Of a DNA stretch of 58,246 nt, positions 17,615 through 26,379 are shown piece by piece; position 1 is the first letter of the stretch, and each line of letters opens with the position of its first letter. The notes beneath the pieces are model-generated. The model saw nothing but the letters and a program-made list of their open reading frames with translations, searched no databases and was not told the DNA's origin. Source of the DNA: CAYZIB01 sp964478425. Lineage in GTDB: Bacteria > Bacillota_I > Bacilli_A > Acholeplasmatales > WRBM01. Where the stretch lies: the NCBI GenBank assembly GCA_964478425.1, contig CAYZIB010000007.1, positions 1 through 58,246 of the forward strand, read 5' to 3'. The position numbers and the translations under genes are program-made.

Positions 17615-17643
17615 ATAGTCTTTTAAAATAGACTATTTTTTTT
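17615..17643 (+). terminator. Orphan intrinsic terminator upstream of the MarR gene
   Basis: ATAGTCT (17615-17621) pairs with AGACTAT (17630-17636) and is followed by eight T. No plus-strand gene lies upstream of it: the neighbour is a minus-strand gene. A TATAAT at 17582-17587 could make a transcript of about 50 bases that ends here. Confidence 0.6.
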
Positions 17644-17708
17644 ATAAATAAATTTATTATAAATTTTATTATTGCAAAAAATAAAATAAGTGATATTATA
17701 TTATTAGA

Positions 17709-17726
17709 TATTCTAATATTAGAATA
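17709..17726 (+). promoter_or_regulatory. Perfect 18-bp palindrome, likely MarR autoregulatory operator
   Basis: TATTCTAATATTAGAATA is a perfect palindrome placed just downstream of a TGATATTAT -10 (around 17692-17700) and just upstream of the ribosome site of the MarR gene. Size, symmetry and place are typical of MarR family operators, and the MarR gene with its two ABC genes follows directly. Confidence 0.7.
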
Positions 17727-17742
17727 AAAGGATGTGAAAAAA

Positions 17743-18195
17743 ATGGCAAATAATTTAAATATGTCTAAATATTTTGACTTTTCAAATAAATTAATTGAAG
17801 CATATCATAAATCATTACAACCACTTGTAAAAAAAACAAATTTATCTCCAGTTGCCTTAGATATTTTATTATTTATTGCAAATAATACTAATTATGCAAC
17901 AGCAAAAGATATTTGTAATATAAGAGGATTTAAATCAGGAATTGTATCAGTTCATGTTGATAGATTAGTAAATGATTTATTGCTAGTTAGAAAATTTGAT
18001 ATTAATGACAGAAGAAAAGTTAAATTAGATATAACAGATAATGCTTTAAAAATAATTGAAGAAGGAAGAAAGATTCAACAATTATTTGCATTAAAAATGA
18101 AAACTAATATTGATGATAGTGATTTTTTAATATTAAATAAAATAATAAATAAAATGGAAGAAAATATATCTGATATTAGAAAATATGGATTATAA
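17743..18195 (+). CDS. MarR family transcriptional regulator
   Basis: 150 residues from ATG 17743, with AAGGAT about 10 bases upstream; a GTG at 17734 is too close to that site. The winged helix is clear: recognition region TAKDICNIRGFKSGIVSVHVDRLVNDLLLVRKF and wing DINDRRKVKLDIT, with dimer helices at both ends. MarR proteins usually repress their own operon and release DNA on binding a small ligand. The two ABC genes follow after 9 bases, so it probably controls this exporter through the palindrome at 17709. Confidence 0.93.
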   Translation: MANNLNMSKYFDFSNKLIEAYHKSLQPLVKKTNLSPVALDILLFIANNTNYATAKDICNIRGFKSGIVSVHVDRLVNDLLLVRKFDINDRRKVKLDITDNALKIIEEGRKIQQLFALKMKTNIDDSDFLILNKIINKMEENISDIRKYGL

Positions 18196-18204
18196 GGAGG
18201 AAAT

Positions 18205-19947
18205 ATGTTTAAGTTATTTAAAAATATAAGAAAAAAAGAATTAATACTTTCAATAGTTTGTGCTATTTTAGTTGTAATTCAAGTATATTTTGATTTAAAA
18301 TTACCTGATTTTATGACTGAACTTTCTAATTTAATTCAAAAAGAAGGTGAAATAGCAGCAATAACTGAAATAGGAATTAAGATGATTATTTGTACTATTA
18401 TAAGTGCGGTATTAGCAATTATTTGTGGTTTTATATCTGCTTATGTTGCTGCTGGCTTAAGTTTTGTAATTAGAAAAAAAGTTTTTAATCATGTAATTGA
18501 ATTATCAAAAGAAGATATGCATGATTTTTCAGTTGCAAGTTTAATTACAAGAACAACCAATGATATAACTCAAATCCAAATGATTATTTCAATGGGGTTA
18601 CAAGCAATAATTAAATCACCTGTTATGGCAATATGGGCAATTATGAAAATACTTAATAAGAGTTTTGAATTATCATTAGTAACAGCCGTTTTTGTGATTA
18701 TAATTTGTGTTGCAGTGTTTATTATAATGTCTATTTGTTTACCTAGATTTAGATTAGTACAAAAGACAACTGATAAAATTAATTTAGTTGCAAGAGAAAA
18801 TTTAACAGGAATAAATGTTGTTCATGCTTTTAATGCTGAAGAATATCAAAATGATAAATTTGATGTTCCAAGTAAAAAAATGTTTAATTTACAAATTAAA
18901 AATCAAAGACTATTTGCTTTGTTTCAACCAATAATGCAAGTAAGTATGAATGGCTTATCACTTTCAATATATTGGATTGGAGCATATTTAATCAATAATA
19001 TAAATAATATTCCAGGAAAAATAACTATGTTTAGCGATATTCTTGCGTTTGGTACTTATGCAACATATATTATTATGTCATTTATGATGCTTATAATGAT
19101 ATTCATGATGTTACCTCAAGCACAAGTTTCAATTGAAAGAATAAATGAAGTATTAGATAAAAAAATATCTATCAAAGAAGGAAATATATCTAAAACAGAT
19201 AAAAAAGGTAAATTAGAATTTAAAAATGTTTATTTTAAATATCCTGATTCTGATGAATATTTCTTAGAAGATATTAATTTTAGTATTGATAAAGGAGAAA
19301 CTCTAGCAATCATTGGAGCTACAGGAAGTGGGAAAACAACTCTAACAAATCTAATGTTAAGATTATATGATGCTCAAGAAGGAGAAGTCTTAATAGATGA
19401 TATCAATATTAAGGATTTTAGTTTTGAAAGTTTATATGATAAAGTATCATTTGTAAGTCAAAAAGCTATATTATTTAAAGGAACTATTAAAGATAATATT
19501 AATTTTGGAAAAACAAATAATACTTTAAATTACAAATTAGATGAAATTTTAGATATTTCTAAATCAAGTGAATTTGTTAATAAATTTGATTTGAAAGAAA
19601 ATCATGAAGTAGCTCAATTAGGAAGAAATTTAAGTGGCGGACAAAAACAAAGATTAAGTATTGCAAGATCATTAAGAAGAAATCCAGAAATAATAATCTT
19701 TGATGATTCATTTTCAGCTTTAGATTATAAAACTGATAAAGATTTAAGACTAGAATTAAATAATAAATTTCCAGAAACAACTAAAATTATTATTGCTCAA
19801 AGAATAGGTACTATTAGAAATGCTGATAAAATAATTGTTATTGAAAAAGGTAAAATAGTTGGTATTGGAAAACATAAAGATTTAATTAATAATTGTGAAA
19901 TTTATAAAGAAATAGCTAATTCACAATTAAGCGAAGATGAGTTATAG
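18205..19947 (+). CDS. Heterodimeric ABC exporter subunit with degenerate ATPase site
   Basis: 580 residues: six membrane helices (about 15-300) and an ATPase domain (about 335-575). Walker A GATGSGKTT and signature LSGGQKQR are canonical. Walker B is EIIIFDDSFSALD, with Asp instead of the catalytic Glu, and the H-loop is IIIAQRIGTI, with Gln instead of His. These losses mark the degenerate half of a heterodimeric exporter such as BmrC/BmrD or TM287/288. The partner follows after 10 bases. Likely a multidrug or metabolite exporter under MarR control. Confidence 0.93.
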   Translation: MFKLFKNIRKKELILSIVCAILVVIQVYFDLKLPDFMTELSNLIQKEGEIAAITEIGIKMIICTIISAVLAIICGFISAYVAAGLSFVIRKKVFNHVIELSKEDMHDFSVASLITRTTNDITQIQMIISMGLQAIIKSPVMAIWAIMKILNKSFELSLVTAVFVIIICVAVFIIMSICLPRFRLVQKTTDKINLVARENLTGINVVHAFNAEEYQNDKFDVPSKKMFNLQIKNQRLFALFQPIMQVSMNGLSLSIYWIGAYLINNINNIPGKITMFSDILAFGTYATYIIMSFMMLIMIFMMLPQAQVSIERINEVLDKKISIKEGNISKTDKKGKLEFKNVYFKYPDSDEYFLEDINFSIDKGETLAIIGATGSGKTTLTNLMLRLYDAQEGEVLIDDINIKDFSFESLYDKVSFVSQKAILFKGTIKDNINFGKTNNTLNYKLDEILDISKSSEFVNKFDLKENHEVAQLGRNLSGGQKQRLSIARSLRRNPEIIIFDDSFSALDYKTDKDLRLELNNKFPETTKIIIAQRIGTIRNADKIIVIEKGKIVGIGKHKDLINNCEIYKEIANSQLSEDEL

Positions 19948-19957
19948 GAGGAAAAAT

Positions 19958-21727
19958 ATGGAAAGAAAAAATAATAATATGACAAAATCAATAAAAAAAT
20001 ATTGTTCCTACTTAAGAAAAGATGTTATTTATGTAATTATTGCTTTAGTGCTTGCTACATGTAGTGCAGTAATAACTATTATTGGTCCTGATAAAATTGG
20101 AAAAATAGCAAATATAATAAAAGATGGAATTACTACTAATATTGATATTTCAGAAATAACAAAAATAGGTATTACTCTTGTTTTGATGTATTCATTTGCT
20201 GCTTTATTTCAATTTTTGCAACAATATATAATGGCTACAATAACTCTTAATTTGAGTTATAAAATGCGAAAAGATTTATCTAGTAAAATAAATTCAGTAC
20301 CTCAAAAATATTTTAATCAAACAAAACAAGGTGATATATTAAGTTTAATAACAAATGACGTATCACAAGTTCAACAAGGACTAACTAATAGCTTACCTAC
20401 AATATTTAGTGCTGTTACTCAATTTGTTGGTTGTTTAATAATGATGTTTAAAACAGAGTATAGAATGACTCTTCTTGCAATATTAATTACACTTATTGGA
20501 TTTATTATAATATTTTTAATTATGGGTAAATCACAAAGATTTTTCAAAGAAAAACAAACATCTTTGGGTAAAGTAAATGGATTTATAGAAGAATATTATT
20601 CTGGATTAGATATAATAAAAATTAATAAAGCAGAAAAAAATATTTGTGATCAATTTGATAAATTAAATTACGATTTATACCAAGCTAACTGGAAATCTCA
20701 ATTTTTTTCTGGAATTATGCAACCATTAATGAATATAATAAGTAATATTAGTTATGTTGGAGTATGTGTTTTAGGATCAGTACTTGCTTTAAATAATAAA
20801 ATTGAATTTGGTGTTATTGTTTCATTTATATTTTATATAAGATTATTTACATCACCATTAACACAAATTGCTCAATCATTAACAAATCTCCAAGCTTCAT
20901 ATGCAGCATTAAATAGAATATTTGGATTTTTAGATACAGAAGAATTAGAAAATGAAGATTACAAGAAAAATGAAATTAAAAATTTATTAGGTAATGTTGA
21001 ATTTAATAATGTTAAATTTAGTTATCCAGATAACTTAGATAAAATAATAATTAATAATTTTAATGCCCAAATAAAAGAAGGACAAAAAGTTGCAATCGTA
21101 GGACATACAGGTGCAGGAAAAACAACAATAGTTAATTTATTAATGAGATTTTATGAAATTTCAAGTGGAGAAATTAAAGTTGACGGGGTTAATATTAAAG
21201 ATTTAAAAAGAGAAGATGTTCATAATATGTTTTCTATGGTTTTACAAGATACATGGGTTTTTAATGGTACTGTAAGAGAAAACTTGGTTTATAATATGGA
21301 AAATGTATCTGATGAAAAAATCAACGAAGTTTTAAAAGTATGTGGAATTGATAAGTTTGTTAATTCATTACCAGAAAAATTAGATACAGTTTTAACTGAT
21401 AATATTCAAATATCAGCCGGACAAAAGCAATTACTTACAATAGCAAGAGCAATGATTCAAAATTCACCAATGTTAATATTAGATGAAGCAACATCACAAG
21501 TTGATACTAGAACAGAACTTTTAATTCAAAATGCAATGGATGAATTAACTAAAAATAAAACAAGTTTTATTATAGCTCATAGATTAAGTACAATTAAAAA
21601 TGCTGATTTAATTTTAGTTATGGATAATGGAGATATAATTGAAAAAGGAACACATTTAGAATTATTAAGTAAAAATGGATTTTATGCTACACTTTATAAT
21701 AGTCAATTTGATGTTATAGATAAATAA
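19958..21727 (+). CDS. Heterodimeric ABC exporter subunit with catalytic ATPase site
   Basis: 589 residues from ATG 19958, six bases after AGGAGG (19946-19951). An upstream in-frame ATG at 19937 overlaps the preceding gene and lies before the ribosome site. Walker A GHTGAGKTT, Walker B MLILDEATSQVD with catalytic Glu and H-loop IIAHRLSTI are intact, but the signature is ISAGQKQ in place of LSGGQ. Thus this chain supplies the working Walker motifs and the 18205 chain the working signature; the other site is defective on both sides. This is a matched heterodimer. Confidence 0.93.
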   Translation: MERKNNNMTKSIKKYCSYLRKDVIYVIIALVLATCSAVITIIGPDKIGKIANIIKDGITTNIDISEITKIGITLVLMYSFAALFQFLQQYIMATITLNLSYKMRKDLSSKINSVPQKYFNQTKQGDILSLITNDVSQVQQGLTNSLPTIFSAVTQFVGCLIMMFKTEYRMTLLAILITLIGFIIIFLIMGKSQRFFKEKQTSLGKVNGFIEEYYSGLDIIKINKAEKNICDQFDKLNYDLYQANWKSQFFSGIMQPLMNIISNISYVGVCVLGSVLALNNKIEFGVIVSFIFYIRLFTSPLTQIAQSLTNLQASYAALNRIFGFLDTEELENEDYKKNEIKNLLGNVEFNNVKFSYPDNLDKIIINNFNAQIKEGQKVAIVGHTGAGKTTIVNLLMRFYEISSGEIKVDGVNIKDLKREDVHNMFSMVLQDTWVFNGTVRENLVYNMENVSDEKINEVLKVCGIDKFVNSLPEKLDTVLTDNIQISAGQKQLLTIARAMIQNSPMLILDEATSQVDTRTELLIQNAMDELTKNKTSFIIAHRLSTIKNADLILVMDNGDIIEKGTHLELLSKNGFYATLYNSQFDVIDK

Positions 21728-21756
21728 CAAAGAATATTAAATAAAAATAAAAAACT

Positions 21757-21797
21757 AAAAGGATTATTGTCTATATTAAACAGACGATAATCCTTTT
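21757..21797. terminator. Strong terminator of the MarR-ABC operon
   Basis: A 16-pair stem (21757-21772 with 21782-21797, one wobble) with A-rich and T-rich flanks; it can act on both strands. Between here and 21948 I see no gene or further structure. Confidence 0.8.
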
Positions 21798-21948
21798 AAT
21801 TTTAAAAAATAATAAGACTAAAATTGACATTATTTTTATTGTTAAATAATTTGTGATTTTGTAAAAAAAAATAAAATGCTAAAATTTTATATTAAAAAAT
21901 ATCTTAAACATCCTCATTAATTAGTTTTGACAAAAGACAAATTTCGAC

Positions 21949-22416
21949 TTAAAGAGGAAAGTCATCAATTTTCAAGTCTAATTGTGGAAATTCATAAGTA
22001 TATTTTTCGTTAAATGTGATTTCTTTTAATAAATCAACAGAATAAGAATTAGATTTATCATTTCTAATTAAATCAGATGTTGAAATTATTCCTACTAATT
22101 TATTATTTCTAGTTATAATTAATCTTTTAATACGATGAAAACTCATTTTTTCACAAGCATTAACTAATGTATCTGTTTCTTCTAAAGAATATATATTTTT
22201 TTGCATCACATTATTTAATTGTTCATTTAATTTGTGATTTGATGCTAATAATAAAATGATATCTCTATCAGTAATAACTCCTAAAACTTGGTTATTATCA
22301 TCAATTATTGGGATAAAACCAATATCTTTATTACGCATTTTAATTATTGCATCAATTATAGTATTTGTTTTTTTTAAAGTATAAATATTTTTAGTCATTA
22401 TGTTTCTTAATTCCAT
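21949..22416 (-). CDS. CBS-domain pair protein
   Basis: 155 residues from the ATG at 22416, with GGTGAA four bases upstream; an upstream ATG at 22428 overlaps that site. Two CBS domains fill the protein: residues about 4-58 (IMTKNIYTLKKTNTIIDAIIKM...VLGVITDRDI) and about 70-125 (VMQKNIYSLEETDTLVNACEKM...LVGIISTSDL). Each has the GhhSxxD-like nucleotide-binding turn (GVITDRD; GIISTSD). Such stand-alone pairs bind adenosine nucleotides and regulate partners that cannot be named from here. Confidence 0.9.
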   Translation of the reverse strand: MELRNIMTKNIYTLKKTNTIIDAIIKMRNKDIGFIPIIDDNNQVLGVITDRDIILLLASNHKLNEQLNNVMQKNIYSLEETDTLVNACEKMSFHRIKRLIITRNNKLVGIISTSDLIRNDKSNSYSVDLLKEITFNEKYTYEFPQLDLKIDDFPL

Positions 22417-22474
22417 TTTATTCACCATAATTATTATGTTACTAATAAAAAAAAATATACTATATTAATAATGT

Positions 22475-22503
22475 TTGAAAAAAAAACGCTTTTATAATAT
22501 AAT
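22475..22503 (+). promoter_or_regulatory. Promoter of the YutD-like/PAP2/NifU/pgi genes
   Basis: TTGAAA at 22475-22480 and TATAAT at 22498-22503 with a 17-base spacer. The transcript start (about 22510) falls at the ribosome site GGTGG, so the leader before ATG 22519 would be unusually short. Confidence 0.6.
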
Positions 22504-22518
22504 ATAAATGGTGGTAAT

Positions 22519-22779
22519 ATGATAGAAACAAAATTTGGTAATTATGATTTAATAAAAAATCATCGCGAAGCATTTGATATTTTACAATTTGAATTAAAAT
22601 ATATTGAAGAAGTATTCGATAAATATAAATATATTGTAGGAGATGTGTCATCAGGAATATTAAGATTAAAGGGTTTTAGTGATAATAATCAAGATAAAAA
22701 TTCATATAAAACAATACCTGATTATTTAGCTGAATCTGTAGGTGTTAATTTTCCTTATTACATATTAAAGAGGTTATAA
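22519..22779 (+). CDS. YutD-like protein
   Basis: 86 residues. The blocks NYDLIKNHREAFDILQFELKYIEEVFDKYKYIVGDVSSGILRLKGF, and a closing YLAESVGVNFPYYILKRL, follow the YutD family (DUF1027), in which a YDYIVGDW-LRLKGF core is diagnostic. The function of the family is unknown; it is common in low-GC Firmicutes. GGTGG precedes ATG 22519 and the PAP2 gene starts two bases after the stop, so they are cotranscribed. Confidence 0.85.
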   Translation: MIETKFGNYDLIKNHREAFDILQFELKYIEEVFDKYKYIVGDVSSGILRLKGFSDNNQDKNSYKTIPDYLAESVGVNFPYYILKRL

Positions 22780-22781
22780 AA

Positions 22782-23639
22782 ATGATTGATATAGAAATTG
22801 TAAGATTTTTTTATAATATTGATTTAAAAATATTTGATTTTTTATTTAAATTTTTTACATTGTTTGGAGAAGCATTTGTAATTGTGTTATTTGTAGCAAT
22901 TATTTATTTATGTATTGATAAAAAACAAGGAGAAAGATTTGCCTTTAATCTATTATTTAGTATAGGTTTAAATGGATTAATAAAAGGAATAATAGATAGA
23001 CCAAGACCATATGAAAAATATAGTGATATAACTCCTAAAAATTCTTTTTTAGGTAAAACACATACAGGGGCGAGCTTCCCTAGCGGACATACTCAATCAG
23101 CTTCTACGTTTTTTTATACAGGAGCAAGTATAATTAAGAAAAATTATTTATATGTTGTTGCTACTATATTAGTAAGCTTGGTTGCTATATCTAGACTTTA
23201 TATGGGAGTTCATTATTTTACAGATGTACTTGTAGGTTTTTTATTAGGTGGAATAATTGTTTTTATTTCAAATATAATATTCGACAAATTTTATGATAAA
23301 AAATATTTATTATATACTATATTTGGAATTGTTTTGGTTAGTTTATCTTTCTTAGTTAAAGAAAGAACAATAAGTGATTACATAAAAACAATTGGTATTT
23401 ATTTTGGATTTATTTTTGGGACATATATTGAAAATAAATATATAAATTTAAAAATGCCTAAATCAGTTTTTAAAAAAGTATTAAGAATTATTATAGGAGC
23501 ATTAATAATAGGAGTTATTTATATTGGATTAAAATTAATTCCAATAAATTTAATTATATATGATGGAATAAGATATTTTATTGTTGGTTTTTCATGTTTT
23601 ACATTATTACCAATAATATTAAAGAAAATAAATTTTTGA
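22782..23639 (+). CDS. PAP2-family membrane phosphatase
   Basis: 285 residues with about seven membrane helices. The three phosphatase motifs are present: KGIIDRPRP (motif 1), SFPSGHTQSA (motif 2) and SRLYMGVHYFTD (motif 3, nucleophilic His). Family members dephosphorylate undecaprenyl pyrophosphate, phosphatidic acid or related lipids at the membrane outer face. The C-terminal 110 residues add further helices beyond the PAP2 core, so this could be a fused variant. Stop is TGA. The exact substrate is not visible from sequence. Confidence 0.92.
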   Translation: MIDIEIVRFFYNIDLKIFDFLFKFFTLFGEAFVIVLFVAIIYLCIDKKQGERFAFNLLFSIGLNGLIKGIIDRPRPYEKYSDITPKNSFLGKTHTGASFPSGHTQSASTFFYTGASIIKKNYLYVVATILVSLVAISRLYMGVHYFTDVLVGFLLGGIIVFISNIIFDKFYDKKYLLYTIFGIVLVSLSFLVKERTISDYIKTIGIYFGFIFGTYIENKYINLKMPKSVFKKVLRIIIGALIIGVIYIGLKLIPINLIIYDGIRYFIVGFSCFTLLPIILKKINF

Positions 23640-23650
23640 GGTGAAATTTT

Positions 23651-23902
23651 ATGATTGATATTAAAGAAATTGAATTTAAAGTAAAAGCTGTAATTGAAAA
23701 AATTAGACCTTATTTAATTAAAGATGGTGGGGATGTAGAATTTGTTAAGTATGAACAAGGAATAGTTTATGTTAAAATGCTTGGAGCATGTATGGGATGT
23801 GTGAGTTTAGACGAAACATTAAAAGATGGGTTAGAAGCTATGCTTTTAGAATATGTGCCTGGTGTTGTTGAAGTAAGAAATGTGGGGGAAGAAAATGATT
23901 AA
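23651..23902 (+). CDS. NifU-like iron-sulfur scaffold domain protein
   Basis: 83 residues: a complete NifU C-terminal (Nfu) domain. RPYLIKDGGDVEFV and LGACMGCVSLDETLKDGLEAMLLEYVPGVVEV include the CxxC motif that holds a labile Fe-S cluster at the dimer interface. GAGGTGA lies before ATG 23651. The gene overlaps pgi by 8 bases, an odd pairing functionally that probably reflects operon packing. It would deliver clusters made elsewhere (no suf genes in this window). Confidence 0.93.
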   Translation: MIDIKEIEFKVKAVIEKIRPYLIKDGGDVEFVKYEQGIVYVKMLGACMGCVSLDETLKDGLEAMLLEYVPGVVEVRNVGEEND

Positions 23903-25196
23903 ATTAAATGATACTTATTTAAAAAAGTTTATTACTTTAGAAGAATATAATAATTCATATAATAAAGCCTTAGAAAGTTTAGAAGTTTTGGAATCAAAAA
24001 AAGGATTAGGGAATGATTTTTTAGGATGGTTAGATTTACCAATTAATTATGATAAAATAGAATTTGATCGCATGATTAAGCTTGCAGAAAAAATTAATAA
24101 AGATGGCGACGTTTTATTAGTTATTGGTATAGGTGGGTCATATTTAGGTGCAAAAGCTGGACTTGAAATGCTTGATAATTATTTTTCAAAAAAAGGTATT
24201 GAAGTTATCTTTGTTGGAAATCAATTATCTTCAACTTATATTACTGAATTATTAGAATATTTAGATAATAAAAGTGTATATGTTAATGTAATATCCAAAA
24301 GTGGAACAACCTTAGAACCTGCAATTGCCTTTCGCTTTATTAAACAATATATGGAAAAAAGATATGGCGATGAAGCAAGTAAAAGAATAATAGCAACAAC
24401 AGATAAAGAAAAAGGTGCTTTAAAAAATCTAGCAAACAAAATGAATTATGAAACATTTATTGTACCTGATAATATTGGAGGAAGATATAGTGTTTTAACT
24501 CCTGTTGGTTTATTAGTTTTAGCTATTAAGGGATATGATATTAATAAAATTATGGAAGGTGCAAAAAAAGCATATTATGATACTTTAGACAAAAATAGTG
24601 ATTGTTTAAAATATGCATGTTATAGAAATATTTTATATAAAAAAGGTTATAAAATTGAAATGCTTGTTAATTATGAACCTTGTTTATTATATTTTCAAGA
24701 ATGGTGGAAACAATTATATGGTGAATCAGAAGGAAAAGATCATCTAGGAATTTTTCCAGCATCAGCTTCATTTTCAACTGATTTACATTCATTAGGTCAA
24801 TATATTCAAGATGGAGAAAGAATAATATTTGAAACTGTTTTAAATATTATTTCACCTAAATTAAATGTAAATGTTCCTTATGATAGTATTAATTTAGATG
24901 GTTTAAATTTTTTAGATGAAAAAAATGTTGATTTTGTAAATAAAATGGCATTAAAAGGAACAACTATAGCTCATGTTGAAGGTGGAGTTCCTAATATTAT
25001 TTTAGATATTGAAAATATTAATGAATATAGTTTTGGATATATGGTATATTTCTTTATGAAAGCATGTGGAATTAGTGCTTATATGTTAGGAGTTAATCCA
25101 TTTAATCAACCTGGTGTAGAAGATTATAAGAAAAATATGTTTGCATTATTAGGTAAACCAGGATATGAGGATATATTAAAAAAATTAATTAAATAA
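23895..25196 (+). CDS. pgi: Glucose-6-phosphate isomerase
   Basis: 433 residues from ATG 23895, with GGGGGAAG just upstream; the in-frame ATG at 23880 is embedded in the NifU-like gene before that site. It interconverts glucose-6-phosphate and fructose-6-phosphate. Motifs: GIGGSYLGAKAG, the sugar-phosphate loop ISKSGTTLEPA, NIGGRYSVLTPVG, EGKDHLGIFP and FNQPGVEDYKKNMF. The length is typical of the short Firmicute type (about 430-450). It ends with a terminator. Confidence 0.97.
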   Translation: MIKLNDTYLKKFITLEEYNNSYNKALESLEVLESKKGLGNDFLGWLDLPINYDKIEFDRMIKLAEKINKDGDVLLVIGIGGSYLGAKAGLEMLDNYFSKKGIEVIFVGNQLSSTYITELLEYLDNKSVYVNVISKSGTTLEPAIAFRFIKQYMEKRYGDEASKRIIATTDKEKGALKNLANKMNYETFIVPDNIGGRYSVLTPVGLLVLAIKGYDINKIMEGAKKAYYDTLDKNSDCLKYACYRNILYKKGYKIEMLVNYEPCLLYFQEWWKQLYGESEGKDHLGIFPASASFSTDLHSLGQYIQDGERIIFETVLNIISPKLNVNVPYDSINLDGLNFLDEKNVDFVNKMALKGTTIAHVEGGVPNIILDIENINEYSFGYMVYFFMKACGISAYMLGVNPFNQPGVEDYKKNMFALLGKPGYEDILKKLIK

Positions 25197-25197
25197 A

Positions 25198-25219
25198 AAC
25201 TTCTTGATTGAAGTTTTTT
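25198..25219 (+). terminator. Terminator of pgi
   Basis: AACTTC, loop TTGATT, GAAGTT, then a T-run to 25219. Confidence 0.75.
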
Positions 25220-25258
25220 ATTTTTAATTTTTTCATATAATTTAAAAAAGGGGAATAT

Positions 25259-25894
25259 ATGAAAAAATTACTTATAATCAATATATTATTAATTTGCTTA
25301 ATTTTTTTAAAATATTTTAATGTAAAAGCTTTTTTTATTCAATATAAAATATTTATTGATCCTGGCCATGGTGGATTTGATGGTGGAGCTTCATATAATA
25401 ATATAAATGAAAAAGATTTAAATTTAGAAATATCTTTATTATTAAAGGATTTATTAGTTAAAAACAATTTTGTAGTTGAATTAAGTAGAACAACTGATAT
25501 AAGTTTATCTAATAAAAAAAGCGAAGACATAAAAAAAAGAGTTGAATTAATTAATAAATCTAAATCTAATATTTATTTATCAATACATATTAATAGTGAA
25601 ACTAATAATATATATAAAGGCTCACAAGTGTTTTATTATAATTCGTATATAGAAAATAAAAATCTTGCATATAGTATTCAAGAATCATTAAAAAATTCAT
25701 TAAATAATACCTTAAGAAAATCTAAAGAAATTAAAAGTATTTATATATTAAAGTATGCATTAATTCCTGGATGTTTAATTGAATGTGGATTTTTGTCAAA
25801 TGATTTAGAAAGAAATTTATTAATTGATAAAAAATATCAAGAAAAATTAGTAAGTGCTATATATTTAGGTATACTAAATTATTTAAATTTATGA
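25259..25894 (+). CDS. N-acetylmuramoyl-L-alanine amidase (Amidase_3, CwlD-like)
   Basis: 211 residues. A signal anchor covers about residues 3-24. The Amidase_3 domain follows with Zn ligands in IDPGHGGFDGGA (His) and NEKDLNLEIS (Glu), LSIHINSETN (His), and the catalytic Glu in LIECGFLSND. It cleaves the amide between MurNAc and the stem peptide. The size and lack of cell-wall binding repeats resemble CwlD, the spore cortex amidase, but growth-phase amidases of similar build exist. GGGG before ATG 25259. Its TGA stop forms part of the next promoter. Confidence 0.88.
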   Translation: MKKLLIINILLICLIFLKYFNVKAFFIQYKIFIDPGHGGFDGGASYNNINEKDLNLEISLLLKDLLVKNNFVVELSRTTDISLSNKKSEDIKKRVELINKSKSNIYLSIHINSETNNIYKGSQVFYYNSYIENKNLAYSIQESLKNSLNNTLRKSKEIKSIYILKYALIPGCLIECGFLSNDLERNLLIDKKYQEKLVSAIYLGILNYLNL

Positions 25895-25900
25895 TATAAT
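25892..25900 (+). promoter_or_regulatory. Extended -10 promoter built on the amidase stop codon
   Basis: TGATATAAT at 25892-25900, where TGA is the stop of the amidase gene. It should start the tsaE-tsaB-rimI-tsaD transcript near 25906, just before the ribosome site AAGGTGAG. Confidence 0.55.
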
Positions 25901-25920
25901 AATAACTCAAGGTGAGAATT

Positions 25921-26379
25921 ATGGTATATTATACAAATAATAAAGAAGAAACAATTAAATTAGGAGAATTTATTGGTAAAAGATTAAATAAAGGAGATAC
26001 TTTATTACTATCAGGTGATTTGGGTGCTGGTAAAACAACTTTTACTAAAGGAATTGGAAATGCTTTAAATATTAAAAGAATAATTAATAGTCCGACTTTT
26101 ACTATTTTTAAGAGTTATAATGGAGATATTAATTTATATCATTTTGATTTTTATAGATTAGGTGAAAATTCATATGATTTTATGATTGAAGAATATTTAG
26201 ATAATGACGGAATAACTGTAATTGAATGGCCTAGTTGTTATAACGAAATAATTAAAAATGAATATATTTTAATTGAAATTACAAGAATTGATAATGAAAA
26301 AAGAAAATTTGTAATTTCAAGTAAAGGTAAAAAATATGATAGAATAATGGGTGATTTAAATGAATTTAATTTTAGATAG
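25921..26379 (+). CDS. tsaE: TsaE, ATPase of the tRNA t6A synthesis complex
   Basis: 152 residues from ATG 25921; a GTG at 25912 is within the ribosome site AAGGTGAG. P-loop SGDLGAGKTTFTKGIG at about residue 33, then SPTFTIFKSYNG and LYHFDFYRL, and VIEWPS, the classic TsaE pattern (former YjeE). TsaE hydrolyses ATP to recycle the TsaB-TsaD complex that makes N6-threonylcarbamoyladenosine at tRNA position 37. It overlaps tsaB by 20 bases. Confidence 0.96.
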   Translation: MVYYTNNKEETIKLGEFIGKRLNKGDTLLLSGDLGAGKTTFTKGIGNALNIKRIINSPTFTIFKSYNGDINLYHFDFYRLGENSYDFMIEEYLDNDGITVIEWPSCYNEIIKNEYILIEITRIDNEKRKFVISSKGKKYDRIMGDLNEFNFR

